Assembly: GCF_014655295.1 (NCBI RefSeq) | Contig: NZ_BNBI01000003.1 | Location: forward strand, 186,001-250,000 | Reading direction: 5' to 3' | Length of the DNA: 64,000 bases | Source: Streptomyces fumanus | Lineage (GTDB): Bacteria; Actinomycetota; Actinomycetes; Streptomycetales; Streptomycetaceae | Part shown: one piece after another, positions 49,428-57,798 of the stretch | How positions within the stretch are numbered: position 1 is the first letter of the stretch | How the letters are laid out: each line of letters starts with the position of its first letter | Notes under the pieces: model-generated | The model's database searches: none | Seen by the model: only the letters and a program-made list of their open reading frames with translations | Told to the model about the DNA's origin: nothing | Made by a program: the position numbers and the translations under genes

Positions 49428-50942
49428 ATGTTACGACGCCGCTGGACCGGTCCCCTGCTGCTCCTCCTGCTGCTGACCGTGCTGGCCTCACCCCCCGCCG
49501 CCGCCTCCCCCACCACTGCCGACGCCGCGTCCGCGGTCCCCCTGCCGTCGCTGAAGGCGACCACCACCCAGGTCGCCTCCGGGCTGCGGCGCCCCACCGG
49601 CATCGCCGCCCCCGACGACGGCACCGGCCGGCTGTTCATCACCGAGAAGCCCGGCACCGTCCGCGTCTACCACCCGGACACCGGCCTCGCCGACACCCCG
49701 CTGATCGACATCACCTCGGCCATCGACGAATCGGGCAACGAGCGCGGCCTGCTCGGCATCGCCCTGCCCGCCGACTTCGCCGAGAGCCACACCGTCTACC
49801 TGGCGTACACCGCCAAGCCCGACGCCGCGGTCACCCTCGGCCGCTACCGCCTCGACGAGAACCGGCTGGAACCCCTGCTCTCCCAGCCGCACACCGAGTA
49901 CAACAACCACAACGGCGGCCAGCTCGCCTTCGGCCCCGACGGCAACCTGTACTGGAGCATCGGCGACGGCGGCGGCTCGGGCGACCCGCTGCGCGCCGGG
50001 CAGCGGCTGGACACCCTGCTCGGCAAGATCCTCCGGATCGACGTCGGCCGGGCCTGCGCCCCGCTGGCGTACTGCGTCCCCGAGGACAACCCGTTCGTCG
50101 ACACCCCCGGCGCCCGCCCGGAGATCTGGCTGTACGGGCTGCGCAACCCGTGGCGGTTCTCCTTCGACGCCGCCGACGGCTCGCTGTGGATCGGCGACGT
50201 CGGCCAGGGCCACTGGGAGGAGATCGACCACCTCGCGCCCGGCCGGGGCGGGGCGAACCTCGGCTGGTCCTGCTACGAGGGCCTGGAGAAGTTCGAGGGC
50301 GGCAACTGCCCGCCCGGCGAGCAGTACACGAAGCCGGTCTTCACCTACTCCCCCTACACCGGCGGCTGCTCGGTGATCGGCGGTCAGGTCTACCGGGGCT
50401 CGCGCTACGCCGGTCTGCTGGGCGGCACGTACATCGCCACCGACTACTGCTCGTCCACGGTGTGGGCGCTGCGACCCGACGGCCGGGGCGGCTACGAGCA
50501 GGCCGAGATCGGGCAGTTCCCCACGCAGGTGACGACCATCGGCACCACGGCCGAGGGGGAGTTCTACGTGGTCAACGACCTGCCCGGCGGGCTGCACCGG
50601 GTGTCGTTCAGCCGCGAGGAGCCCACCTGCCGCGTCGACCGCACGGTGCGGTCGTGGGGCACCGGCACGACGGTCGACCTCACCGTCACCAACACCGGCA
50701 GCACCCCGGTCGACGGCTGGACGCTGAAGTTCCCGCTGGCGTTCGGGCAGACCGTGATCTCCGACTGGAACACCGACCTCACCCAGCTCAGCAACACCGT
50801 GACCGCCACCAACGCCGCCCACAACGCCACCATCGCGCCGGGGGCGAGCGTGACCCTCGGCTATCTCGCCAGTCACACCGGCGACGCCTCGCCGCCCCCG
50901 CGGTTCACGCTGAACGACGACGCCTGCGCCATCGGCCGCTGA
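49428..50942 (+). CDS. Secreted PQQ-type sugar dehydrogenase with CBM2 domain; TTA at codon 2
   Basis: 504 residues. Sec signal peptide to about residue 27 (LLLLLLLTVLASPPAAA). Six-blade glucose/sorbosone dehydrogenase propeller at about 45-395: IDESGNERGLLGIALPADF, HTEYNNHNGGQLAFGPDGNL with the catalytic-type His, and ARPEIWLYGLRNPWRFSFD with the PQQ-binding Arg. The last 100 residues are a CBM2 cellulose-binding module (SWGTGTTVDLTVTNTGSTPV, then WTLKFPLAFGQTV and SDWNTDLTQ). The second codon is TTA (49431-49433), so translation should await bldA. It could oxidise sugars at cellulose surfaces and feed electrons to LPMOs; whether PQQ is made is not shown here. Confidence 0.87.
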   Translation: MLRRRWTGPLLLLLLLTVLASPPAAASPTTADAASAVPLPSLKATTTQVASGLRRPTGIAAPDDGTGRLFITEKPGTVRVYHPDTGLADTPLIDITSAIDESGNERGLLGIALPADFAESHTVYLAYTAKPDAAVTLGRYRLDENRLEPLLSQPHTEYNNHNGGQLAFGPDGNLYWSIGDGGGSGDPLRAGQRLDTLLGKILRIDVGRACAPLAYCVPEDNPFVDTPGARPEIWLYGLRNPWRFSFDAADGSLWIGDVGQGHWEEIDHLAPGRGGANLGWSCYEGLEKFEGGNCPPGEQYTKPVFTYSPYTGGCSVIGGQVYRGSRYAGLLGGTYIATDYCSSTVWALRPDGRGGYEQAEIGQFPTQVTTIGTTAEGEFYVVNDLPGGLHRVSFSREEPTCRVDRTVRSWGTGTTVDLTVTNTGSTPVDGWTLKFPLAFGQTVISDWNTDLTQLSNTVTATNAAHNATIAPGASVTLGYLASHTGDASPPPRFTLNDDACAIGR

Positions 50943-50951
50943 CCGGTTCCG

Positions 50952-53216
50952 CTAGACGGTCTCCTCGGCCCTGGCCGGCACCGGCGCAACGGTGGGCGCG
51001 CGGCGCCACGGCGTCCACCAGTTGGCGCGGCCGGCCAGGGCCATCACCGCGGGGACCAGCAGCACGCGGACCACGGTGGCGTCGAGCAGCACCGCCAGGG
51101 CGAGGCCGGTCCCGATGGTCTTCAGGAGCTGGAGCCGGGAGGTGGCCAGGGCGCCCATGGTGACGGCGAAGGTCAGGGCCGCCCAGGTGAACAGGCGGGC
51201 GCTGCGGTCGATGCCGCGGGCCACGGCGGCCGGCCCGTCCCCGGTGCGGTCGTACTCCTCGCAGATCCGGGCCAGCAGCAGGATCTCGTAGTCCATCGAC
51301 AGGCCGAAGGCGATGCAGAACAGCAGGACGGGGACGAAGACCTCCGTGTAGCCGGTGACGGTGAACCCGCCGAGCAGGCCCGCGAGACGGCCCTGCTGGA
51401 AGACGAGGACCACCGCGCCGAAGGAGGCGGCCAGGCTGAGCGCGTTCAGCACCAGCGCCTTGACCGCCAGGACCGGGCGCCGGGTGAAGGCCAGCACGAG
51501 CGCCGCCATCGCGGCGGCCACCAGGCCCAGCGCGAGCGGCAGGCGGGCGGTGACGGCCCGCTGGGTGTCGGCGAGCCGGGCGCCCGGGCCGCCGACGAGC
51601 ACCGGGGCCGGGGCGGGCAGCGCCCTGAGACGTTCGGCGAGGACGCGGTTGGCGGGTGCGTAGATGTCCGCGCCGGTGGTGACCGCCAGCCAGGTCGCCC
51701 CCCGGCCGGTGAACTCCCGCCGGTCCGGGACCGGTCCGACCCGCCGGCCGTGCGCGTACCTGCCGGTGGCGGTGGTGACGCCGGTGACGCCGGGCCGGGC
51801 GGAGACGCGGCGGGCGTAGCCGTCGAGGTCGCCGGGGTGCCGGGCGGCGTCGAACCGGGGCAGCACGACACAGGCCCGGGTGAGCAGGTCCCAGGCGTCG
51901 AAATCCGCCCGTACCGTCTGGCCGGCGCGGCGAGTGTCGGAGTCCGGCGGCAGGATGCGGTCGTCGGCGAGGCCGAAGCGTACCTGCAGGAACGGCGAGG
52001 CCAGGACGAGCAGCCCGGCGGTGACCGCGACGGCGACCACGAGGGGGCGGCGGGCGACGCGCGAGGCGGTCCGCCCCCAGGCACCGAGCGGCACGGCCCC
52101 GGCGGGGGCGGGGGCGGGGACGGGGCGCCGGCGGCGGGCGAACGGGTCGTAGCGGTCCACGGCGTCCCCGCAGGCGCGCAGCAGCACCGGCAGGACGAGG
52201 AGCGTGCCGGCGGCGGCCAGGGCGACGACGATGACGCCGCTGTAGGCGACCGAACGCAGCACGGCGTGCGGGAAGGCCAGCAGCGCGGCGAGGCAGGTGG
52301 CGACGGTGGCCGCGGAGAACAGCACGGCCCGGCCCGCGGTGGCGAGGGCGACGGACAGCGCCCGGGCCGGGTCGGTGCCCGGCCGGCCGCGTTCCTCCCG
52401 GTAGCGGCTGAGCAGGAACAGGCAGTAGTCGACGGCGAGGCCGAAGCCGAGCGCGGAGGCGATGTTGATCGCGTAGGCGGACAGCGGCAGCCAGGTGTCC
52501 AGCAACCGCAGCGCGGTCCAGGTGCCCAGCACCGCGAACGCGCCGACCAGGACGGGCAGCACGGCGGCGACGGCCGACCGGAAGACCAGCAACAGCAGCA
52601 GCGTGGTCAGCGGCAGGACCAGCAGTTCGGCGCGGAGCTGGCCGTCGGCCGCCTGCCGGGCGACGGTGGCCCGTACGGCCGCCTCACCGGTCGCGGTCAC
52701 CGCCAGCGGCCCCGGCCGCCCGGTGACGGCGGAGACGATCCGGGCGGCGGCGGGGGTGGTGCGCTCCTCGTCGCCGCGCAACCGTACGGCGATCAGGGCG
52801 CTGTTCCCGTCCCGGGAGCGCAGCAGCGGCCGGGGCCCGGGCCGCAGGTCCGTCCAGTAGGACACGACCCGCGCCACGTCCGGGTCGGCCGCCACGCGCC
52901 GGGTGAGCCGCTCCCCCGCCGCGCGGACCCGGGCGGTGTCGACGGCGGCGCCCGGTCCCGGCGCGCCGGACGGTCCCGGGCGTGCCGCCGCCACCAGGAC
53001 CAGATCAGGGCTCCCGGCCCGGAATTCCGCCTCCACCAGCCGTTCGGCACGCCGGGATTCGGCCGACTCGGGGGTGATCTCGCCGATCACCAGCCGGTCG
53101 TGCAGCGGCGCCCCGAGCCATGCCGTCAGCGCGGTGGCGGCCAGGGCGAGGAGGAGCAGCGCCACGTCCCTTCCGCGTCGCTCGGGTCGGGGCTCGGTAC
53201 GGCGTCGTCGGCGCAC
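50952..53216 (-). CDS. MMPL/RND-family membrane transporter
   Basis: 754 residues from the GTG at 53214-53216 behind AAGGAGA. Twelve or so membrane spans in two RND halves, each with a periplasmic-type loop (residues about 55-185 and 425-520). Signature blocks: SALGFGLAVDYCLFLLSRYR in the first half and FGLSMDYEILLLARICEEYD in the second, with paired Asp-Tyr. MMPL proteins export lipids, siderophores or antibiotics using the proton gradient. The nearest lipid-related genes start at 54145 on the same strand; a functional link is possible but a 930-base gap with a plus-strand gene separates them. Confidence 0.88.
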   Translation of the reverse strand: MRRRRRTEPRPERRGRDVALLLLALAATALTAWLGAPLHDRLVIGEITPESAESRRAERLVEAEFRAGSPDLVLVAAARPGPSGAPGPGAAVDTARVRAAGERLTRRVAADPDVARVVSYWTDLRPGPRPLLRSRDGNSALIAVRLRGDEERTTPAAARIVSAVTGRPGPLAVTATGEAAVRATVARQAADGQLRAELLVLPLTTLLLLLVFRSAVAAVLPVLVGAFAVLGTWTALRLLDTWLPLSAYAINIASALGFGLAVDYCLFLLSRYREERGRPGTDPARALSVALATAGRAVLFSAATVATCLAALLAFPHAVLRSVAYSGVIVVALAAAGTLLVLPVLLRACGDAVDRYDPFARRRRPVPAPAPAGAVPLGAWGRTASRVARRPLVVAVAVTAGLLVLASPFLQVRFGLADDRILPPDSDTRRAGQTVRADFDAWDLLTRACVVLPRFDAARHPGDLDGYARRVSARPGVTGVTTATGRYAHGRRVGPVPDRREFTGRGATWLAVTTGADIYAPANRVLAERLRALPAPAPVLVGGPGARLADTQRAVTARLPLALGLVAAAMAALVLAFTRRPVLAVKALVLNALSLAASFGAVVLVFQQGRLAGLLGGFTVTGYTEVFVPVLLFCIAFGLSMDYEILLLARICEEYDRTGDGPAAVARGIDRSARLFTWAALTFAVTMGALATSRLQLLKTIGTGLALAVLLDATVVRVLLVPAVMALAGRANWWTPWRRAPTVAPVPARAEETV

Positions 53217-53377
53217 GCGGTCTCCTTCTTCCGGGCCCGGTCGGGCGGGGGCGGCCGCGTCCCGTCGGGCTGGTCCGTCCGTGTGAACTGCGGGGCGGGG
53301 GCGGTACGTACGGCGGCGGATGTCCGGTTGGGGCGGTGGGCGGCACGTTCGGGGCCGCCGTCGCACCGGGAGTCGAC

Positions 53378-54013
53378 ATGCGCCTGCTTCTCATCCGCCA
53401 CGGCCGGACCCGCGCCAACCAGGACGGCGTCCTGGACACCGCGCCGCCCGGCCCCGCCCTGACCCCGGCGGGGCGCCGGCAGGCCGCGGCGCTGGTGGAC
53501 GCGCTGGCCGGGGAGGACATCGGCGCGCTGTACGTCTCGCCGCTCACCCGGGCCCGGATGACCGCGGCCCCGCTCTCCGCGGCCCTCGCCCGTCAGGCCG
53601 TGGTGCGGGCCGGGCTGCGGGAGGTGGAGGCCGGTGCGCTGGAGGGGAGCACGGCGCCGGAGGACATCGGCCGCTACGCGGCGGTCGCGGCGGCCTGGGC
53701 GGCCGGCCGGACCGGCGTACCGATGCCGGGGGCGCCGTCCGGGGCGGCGTTCTTCCGCCGCTTCGACGGCGTCGTGGCGGAGGCGGCCGGCTGCGGGGCG
53801 GAGGTCGTCGCGCTGGTCACCCACGGCACGGCCGTCCGCGTCTGGACGGCGGCGCGGACGGCGAACGTCTCCGTGGACTTCGTACTGGAGCACGAGGTGT
53901 CCAACACGGGTGTCGTCGCGGTGGAGGGCACCCCGGAGACGGGCTGGCACACGGTGTCGTGGTGCGGCACCGCCCTCACGACCGACGCGCTGTCCGGGAC
54001 GGGGGGTGCGTGA
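53378..54013 (+). CDS. Histidine phosphatase superfamily protein
   Basis: 211 residues. Phosphohistidine motif LLLIRHGRTRANQDG (RHG at 7-9), the second Arg in LYVSPLTRARMTAAPL, acidic VEAGALEGS and the distal His in ALVTHGTAVRVW. Members dephosphorylate sugars, nucleotides or proteins. It stands alone between convergent genes. Its stop is followed by a repeat-bearing spacer (54006-54137). Confidence 0.87.
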   Translation: MRLLLIRHGRTRANQDGVLDTAPPGPALTPAGRRQAAALVDALAGEDIGALYVSPLTRARMTAAPLSAALARQAVVRAGLREVEAGALEGSTAPEDIGRYAAVAAAWAAGRTGVPMPGAPSGAAFFRRFDGVVAEAAGCGAEVVALVTHGTAVRVWTAARTANVSVDFVLEHEVSNTGVVAVEGTPETGWHTVSWCGTALTTDALSGTGGA

Positions 54014-54137
54014 ACGCCGCGGCCCTTCCGGGCGGCGTACGGCTCCGGGGGTGTTCGGCGGGCGGGACGTCCGGGAGCGCCCCCCGGGTCGCGGCGCGCC
54101 TCGGCGGCGGGGCGTCCGAGAACGCCGTGGTCCCTCC
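54006..54137. repeat. Codon-periodic direct repeat after histidine phosphatase gene
   Basis: Segments at 54006-54029 and 54114-54137 match at 19 of 24 bases, and all five differences are three-periodic. Both would encode VRERRGPS on the plus strand in the same frame (108 bases apart). A weaker copy begins at 54069. The first copy overlaps the end of the phosphatase gene in another frame. Confidence 0.45.
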
Positions 54138-54144
54138 CCGCGAC

Positions 54145-54846
54145 TCAAGGTTCCGCCCGGCACGTGTCGCGTCCCGGGCGGGGCGCCGGGCGGTCGGTGA
54201 AGGGCTGGCCGGAGAGGGCGGCGATGGCCGTCATCGTTCTCAGGGTCGTTTCGCGCAGTGCGGCGGTGGTGGGGAAGCCGTCGGGCCGCCGGTCACCCGG
54301 CAGCGCGCCGAGCGGCCGGCCGAACCGGATGCGGACGGGGTGCGGGCGCAGTCCGGCCGTGCCGAGGGGCTGCACCCGGTCGGTGCCGCTGATCCCGAAC
54401 GGCACCAGCGGCACGCCGCAGGTGAGGGCGAGGGCCGCCGCGCCGGGGCGGCCGCGGTAGAGCCGTCCGTCGGGCGACCGGGTGCCCTCGGGGTACAGGG
54501 CGAGGGCCCCGCCCGCGTCGAGGACGCGCCGGCCCCGGTCGAGCGCCTCGCGCGCCGCGGCCGGCCCGGCGTCCCGGTCGACCGGCAGGAAGCCGAGCCG
54601 GCGGCAGAACCCGGCGACGGCCCGCCCCGTGGGGCCGGTGCCGGTGAAGTACTCCCGTTTGCTCAGGAAGACCAGCCGCCGCCGCACCGCCGCCATCAGG
54701 AAGAACGTGTCGCAGGCGGCGAGATGGTTGCCGGCCAGCAGCACGGGCCCGCCGGCCGGGACGTGTGCGGCGCCCTCCACGGTGATCGGGCACCAGGCGG
54801 TCCCGACCAGCCGCATCAGCGTCCGGGTGCCGTGGTAGACGTGCAC
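54145..54846 (-). CDS. PlsC-like 1-acylglycerol-3-phosphate acyltransferase family protein
   Basis: 233 residues from the GTG at 54844-54846, preceded by GAGAGGACGG. Acyltransferase motifs: NHLAACDTFFL (H41 and D46), FLSKREYFTG, YPEGTRSPDG (substrate-binding) and VPLVPFGISGTD. It transfers an acyl group to a hydroxyl of a lipid or glycan precursor at the membrane. It overlaps the WS/DGAT-like gene by 31 bases and is the last gene of a four-gene operon that begins with a dedicated ACP. Confidence 0.85.
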   Translation of the reverse strand: MHVYHGTRTLMRLVGTAWCPITVEGAAHVPAGGPVLLAGNHLAACDTFFLMAAVRRRLVFLSKREYFTGTGPTGRAVAGFCRRLGFLPVDRDAGPAAAREALDRGRRVLDAGGALALYPEGTRSPDGRLYRGRPGAAALALTCGVPLVPFGISGTDRVQPLGTAGLRPHPVRIRFGRPLGALPGDRRPDGFPTTAALRETTLRTMTAIAALSGQPFTDRPAPRPGRDTCRAEP

Positions 54847-56075
54847 GTACCGTCCTCTCGGTCCGGGGCCACCACGTCCGGTGCCAGTCGGCCGAGGGCC
54901 CGCTGCCAGGCCCCGGCGAGCTGCCGGGCCGCCGGCAGCGCGGCGTCCGCGGTGAACGCGCAGACCGCCTCGTCCCGCCACAGGGTCAGCACCGGCTGGT
55001 AGGGGAAGTCGGCGGGCAGGCAGTTCAGTCCGGTCAGGCGGCGGGCCCGGCGGCCGGCGAAGCCCAGGTCGGCGGCGGAGTGGAGGATGGTGGTCTGTAC
55101 CCCGCAGCGCGCGAAGACCCGCTCCGAGAAGGCGCGGGTGCCCGCCGGGCTCAGCCGTCCGAGGGCGTGGCCCAGCGCCCAGCGGACGCCCGGGTCGCGC
55201 AGCGGCCCGGTCCGGCGGGCGATGATCCGCACCCGTTCGGCGAGGTCCCGCTCCCGCCAGGGGACGTCCAGCAGCGCGAGGGCGAACCGGTTGCCGCGGT
55301 AGGGCGTCGGACCGGCCGGTTCCAGGGCGACGGGCACCCCGATACCGCGCGGGCGGCGCCGTTCGGCGGTCCAGCCCGTCGGGTCGGCCGCCTCGGCCGC
55401 CGCGGACAGGGCGCCCAGGTGCACGTCGAGGACCGAGCAGTCCAGCGCGCGGGCCGCCGCGCGCAGCGCCGCCACGGGGACGACGGCCCGGGAGAGCACG
55501 CGCCGTCCGGCCGGTGCCCCGGGGAGCAGCGGCCGCCGGGGCGCGGGCCGCAGCAGCTTGGCCGAGGCGCCCAGGTTGCGCGCGTACCCGGCGGCGCGCG
55601 ACGCGGCGGGCGGCCGTACCGGGTCCCTCGCGGGCAGCGGCGCGGCGCCGGGCTCGCGCAGGGCGAACAGCAGGCGGGCCAGCCGCAGCGCGCTGGTGCC
55701 GTCGTGCAGGGCGTGGTGCCCCCGGTAGCACAGCAGGTGGCCGTCCGCTCCGGCGCCGGTCACCAGCCAGACGCCCCAGGGCCGCCGCGCGCACGGCGCG
55801 ACCTCGTTGACCAGCGCGTCGTACGCCGCCGGCCAGCCGGACGCGGCCCCGTCCGGCACCGCCAACTCCCGTACGTGGGCGTCGAGATGGTCCTCGCAAC
55901 CGGTCAGGGGCGGCAGCAGGGGGAGCCGGGCGCGCAGGTGCTCGCGCACCTCCTCGCGGGCCGGTGCCGGGCCGTCCATCTCCAGGGCCGCGCCGATGTG
56001 GAGGTAGTGGGCGTCCCCCGTCATCGCGCCGATCGCCCGGTCGACCGCCGGGTACAGCGCCTCGTCGTCCGCCAC
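54816..56075 (-). CDS. WS/DGAT-like acyltransferase (condensation superfamily)
   Basis: 419 residues from the GTG at 56073-56075, behind GAAGGGG. The catalytic motif HHxxxDG is intact as HHALHDG (120-126). N-terminal PAVDRAIGAMTGDAHYLHIG resembles wax ester synthase/diacylglycerol acyltransferases. The C-terminal half resembles the WES/DUF1298 region (PYRGNRFALALLDVPW). Such enzymes join acyl-CoA or acyl-ACP to an alcohol; NRPS condensation domains share the fold. Context with an ACP, KAS III and a PlsC-like enzyme suggests ester formation with a special acyl chain. Confidence 0.77.
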   Translation of the reverse strand: MADDEALYPAVDRAIGAMTGDAHYLHIGAALEMDGPAPAREEVREHLRARLPLLPPLTGCEDHLDAHVRELAVPDGAASGWPAAYDALVNEVAPCARRPWGVWLVTGAGADGHLLCYRGHHALHDGTSALRLARLLFALREPGAAPLPARDPVRPPAASRAAGYARNLGASAKLLRPAPRRPLLPGAPAGRRVLSRAVVPVAALRAAARALDCSVLDVHLGALSAAAEAADPTGWTAERRRPRGIGVPVALEPAGPTPYRGNRFALALLDVPWRERDLAERVRIIARRTGPLRDPGVRWALGHALGRLSPAGTRAFSERVFARCGVQTTILHSAADLGFAGRRARRLTGLNCLPADFPYQPVLTLWRDEAVCAFTADAALPAARQLAGAWQRALGRLAPDVVAPDREDGTCTSTTAPGR

Positions 56076-56107
56076 CGGGACCCCTTCGTCCGTGCTCCTC
56101 CGCACCG

Positions 56108-57130
56108 TCACCCGCCGGCGGCCAGGTCGGGCCAGACCAGGGTCGTCGCGCCCCAGGTGAGGCCGGCGCCGAAGGCCGCGACCGCCACCCGCTGTCCCGG
56201 GGCCAGGGCGCCGTCGCGGACCGCGTGGTCCAGCAGCAGCGGCACGGAGGCCGCGCTGGTGTTGCCGACGTGCTCGATGTTGGACAGCCACCGCTCCTCG
56301 GGCACCTTCATCCGGGTGGCCAGCGAACGGGAGATCCGGGCGTTGGCCTGATGGATGGCGAAACGATCCACCTCCGCCGGCGTCCAGCCGGCCTTCTCCA
56401 CCGCCCGGGTCAGGGCCCCGCCCAGGTGTTCCAGGGCCCGCCGGAAGACCTCCCGGCCGTCCATCCGGACCCGGGCGCGGGGTTCCTCGGCCGTGTACCG
56501 GTAGCGGGTGCGGGAGCCGCCGCGCGGTACCTGGATGAGGTCGGCGCCGCCGCCGTCGCTGCCCAGCACGAACGGGCCGAACGCGCCGGGTTCGCCGGGC
56601 CGGCCGGCCCGGACGACCGCGGCGGCGGCACCGTCCCCGAAGATCGGCCCGGTCGCGGGGTCCCGGGGGTCCACGACCGCGGACATGGTCTCGGCGCCGA
56701 TCACCAGGACGCGTGCGAAGGTGCGGGCCGCGATGCAACCGGCCGCCAGCGACAGGCCGTACACGAAGCCCGAGCAGGCCGCCGACAGGTCGACCGCCGC
56801 CGCTCCGGACAGTCCGAGCCGCGCCGCGACCTCGGGGGCGCAGGGCGGGGTGACCCGGTCGGGCGTGGCGGTGGCCAGCAGCACGGCGTCCACCTGGCCG
56901 TGCCCCTGCGACTTCAGCGCCCGCGCGCCCGCCTCCGCGGCCAGGGCGACGGTGGCCGTCCCGTCGTCCACCCGGCGCCGGCTGCGCACGCCGGAGCGCT
57001 GGTGGATCCAGGCGTCGCTGACCCCGAGCGGCCCGGCCAGCTCGTCGTTGGGCACGACCGTCGGCGGCAGCCAGGAGCCCAGCCCGCACAGCACCGCCGC
57101 GGGGACGCCGTCGCTCGCCGGTGCCGTCAT
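56108..57130 (-). CDS. 3-oxoacyl-ACP synthase III family protein (FabH-like)
   Basis: 340 residues. Thiolase fold with the complete KAS III triad: Cys119 (DLSAACSGFVYG), His260 (FAIHQAN) and Asn290 (HVGNTSAAS). It condenses an acyl-CoA starter with malonyl-ACP or may transfer an acyl group, as some KAS III homologues do. The ATG overlaps the ACP stop (ATGA), which argues that the ACP is its partner. It is separate from the primary fab cluster, so a specialised role is likely. Confidence 0.88.
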   Translation of the reverse strand: MTAPASDGVPAAVLCGLGSWLPPTVVPNDELAGPLGVSDAWIHQRSGVRSRRRVDDGTATVALAAEAGARALKSQGHGQVDAVLLATATPDRVTPPCAPEVAARLGLSGAAAVDLSAACSGFVYGLSLAAGCIAARTFARVLVIGAETMSAVVDPRDPATGPIFGDGAAAAVVRAGRPGEPGAFGPFVLGSDGGGADLIQVPRGGSRTRYRYTAEEPRARVRMDGREVFRRALEHLGGALTRAVEKAGWTPAEVDRFAIHQANARISRSLATRMKVPEERWLSNIEHVGNTSAASVPLLLDHAVRDGALAPGQRVAVAAFGAGLTWGATTLVWPDLAAGG

Positions 57131-57363
57131 CGGGCGGCGGGCTGCCGGCGCGACTCCAGGTACGCGGCGACCTCGCCGATCGTGCCGAGGCCCGCCAGTT
57201 CGTCCTCGTCGGCGTCGAGCCCCAGTTCCTCCTGCGCGATCATGACCAGTTCGGTGACCGCCAGGGAGTCCAGTCCGGCCGCTTCGGCCGGGGCGTCGGG
57301 CCGGACGGCGTCCGCCGGCAGTTTCAGGCGCTCCACCAGGGTGTCCCGCAGCCACTCGTACAT
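57127..57363 (-). CDS. Acyl carrier protein
   Basis: 78 residues; GAGGAGA precedes the ATG. Phosphopantetheine attachment Ser33 in AGLDSLAVTEL, with LGLDADEDELAGLGTIGEVA following. The length and acidic character are typical. It is the first gene of the ACP-KAS III-WS/DGAT-PlsC operon and is transcribed away from the polysaccharide operon. Confidence 0.9.
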   Translation of the reverse strand: MYEWLRDTLVERLKLPADAVRPDAPAEAAGLDSLAVTELVMIAQEELGLDADEDELAGLGTIGEVAAYLESRRQPAAR

Positions 57364-57798
57364 GGTTCTCCTCGGTCCGGTCGCTCGGCGGTACGCCGTC
57401 CGGCGCTCCGCGGAGGCCAAGATTCCACACGCCGCCCGGACCACCGGACGATCATCACTCCCACGGCTGACGACGCGGGACAGGTGAACTCCTTCGGGTG
57501 ACGGCCCGCCGGAACGATCCGGCGCCCAACGTTTTTCGGCTCTTTCCCGCAAAGAGCGATACCGCTGACTTGTCCCGGCATAGCATGTGCGCGAAGTGTG
57601 CAGACCGAGCACAATGAGCACACAACCCAGCGGTGCCCAGGGGGGGTTACGGGGTGATGGGGACACCTGTGCGCGCTGCCGGGAGCGCCTGCCGATCCGG
57701 CGTCTGACGTCTGCTGCTCCACCGTCCGGCCGGTCATGACCCGACGGACACCAGTCTGTTCACCACAGGACCCACAGGGGGGTTGGTGTGTCCGAGAG
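57364..57798. other. Divergent intergenic region between lipid and polysaccharide operons (435 bases)
   Basis: No firm gene. It contains GTGTGC (57596-57601) and GCACAC (57618-57623) as an inverted repeat and a 41-codon reading frame at 57614-57739 (MSTQPSGAQGGLRG and onward, with a TTA codon) whose TGA overlaps an in-frame upstream ATG (57736) of the next gene as ATGA. No clear Shine-Dalgarno sequence precedes either. It presumably carries promoters for both operons, although no confident -35/-10 pair was found. Confidence 0.4.
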
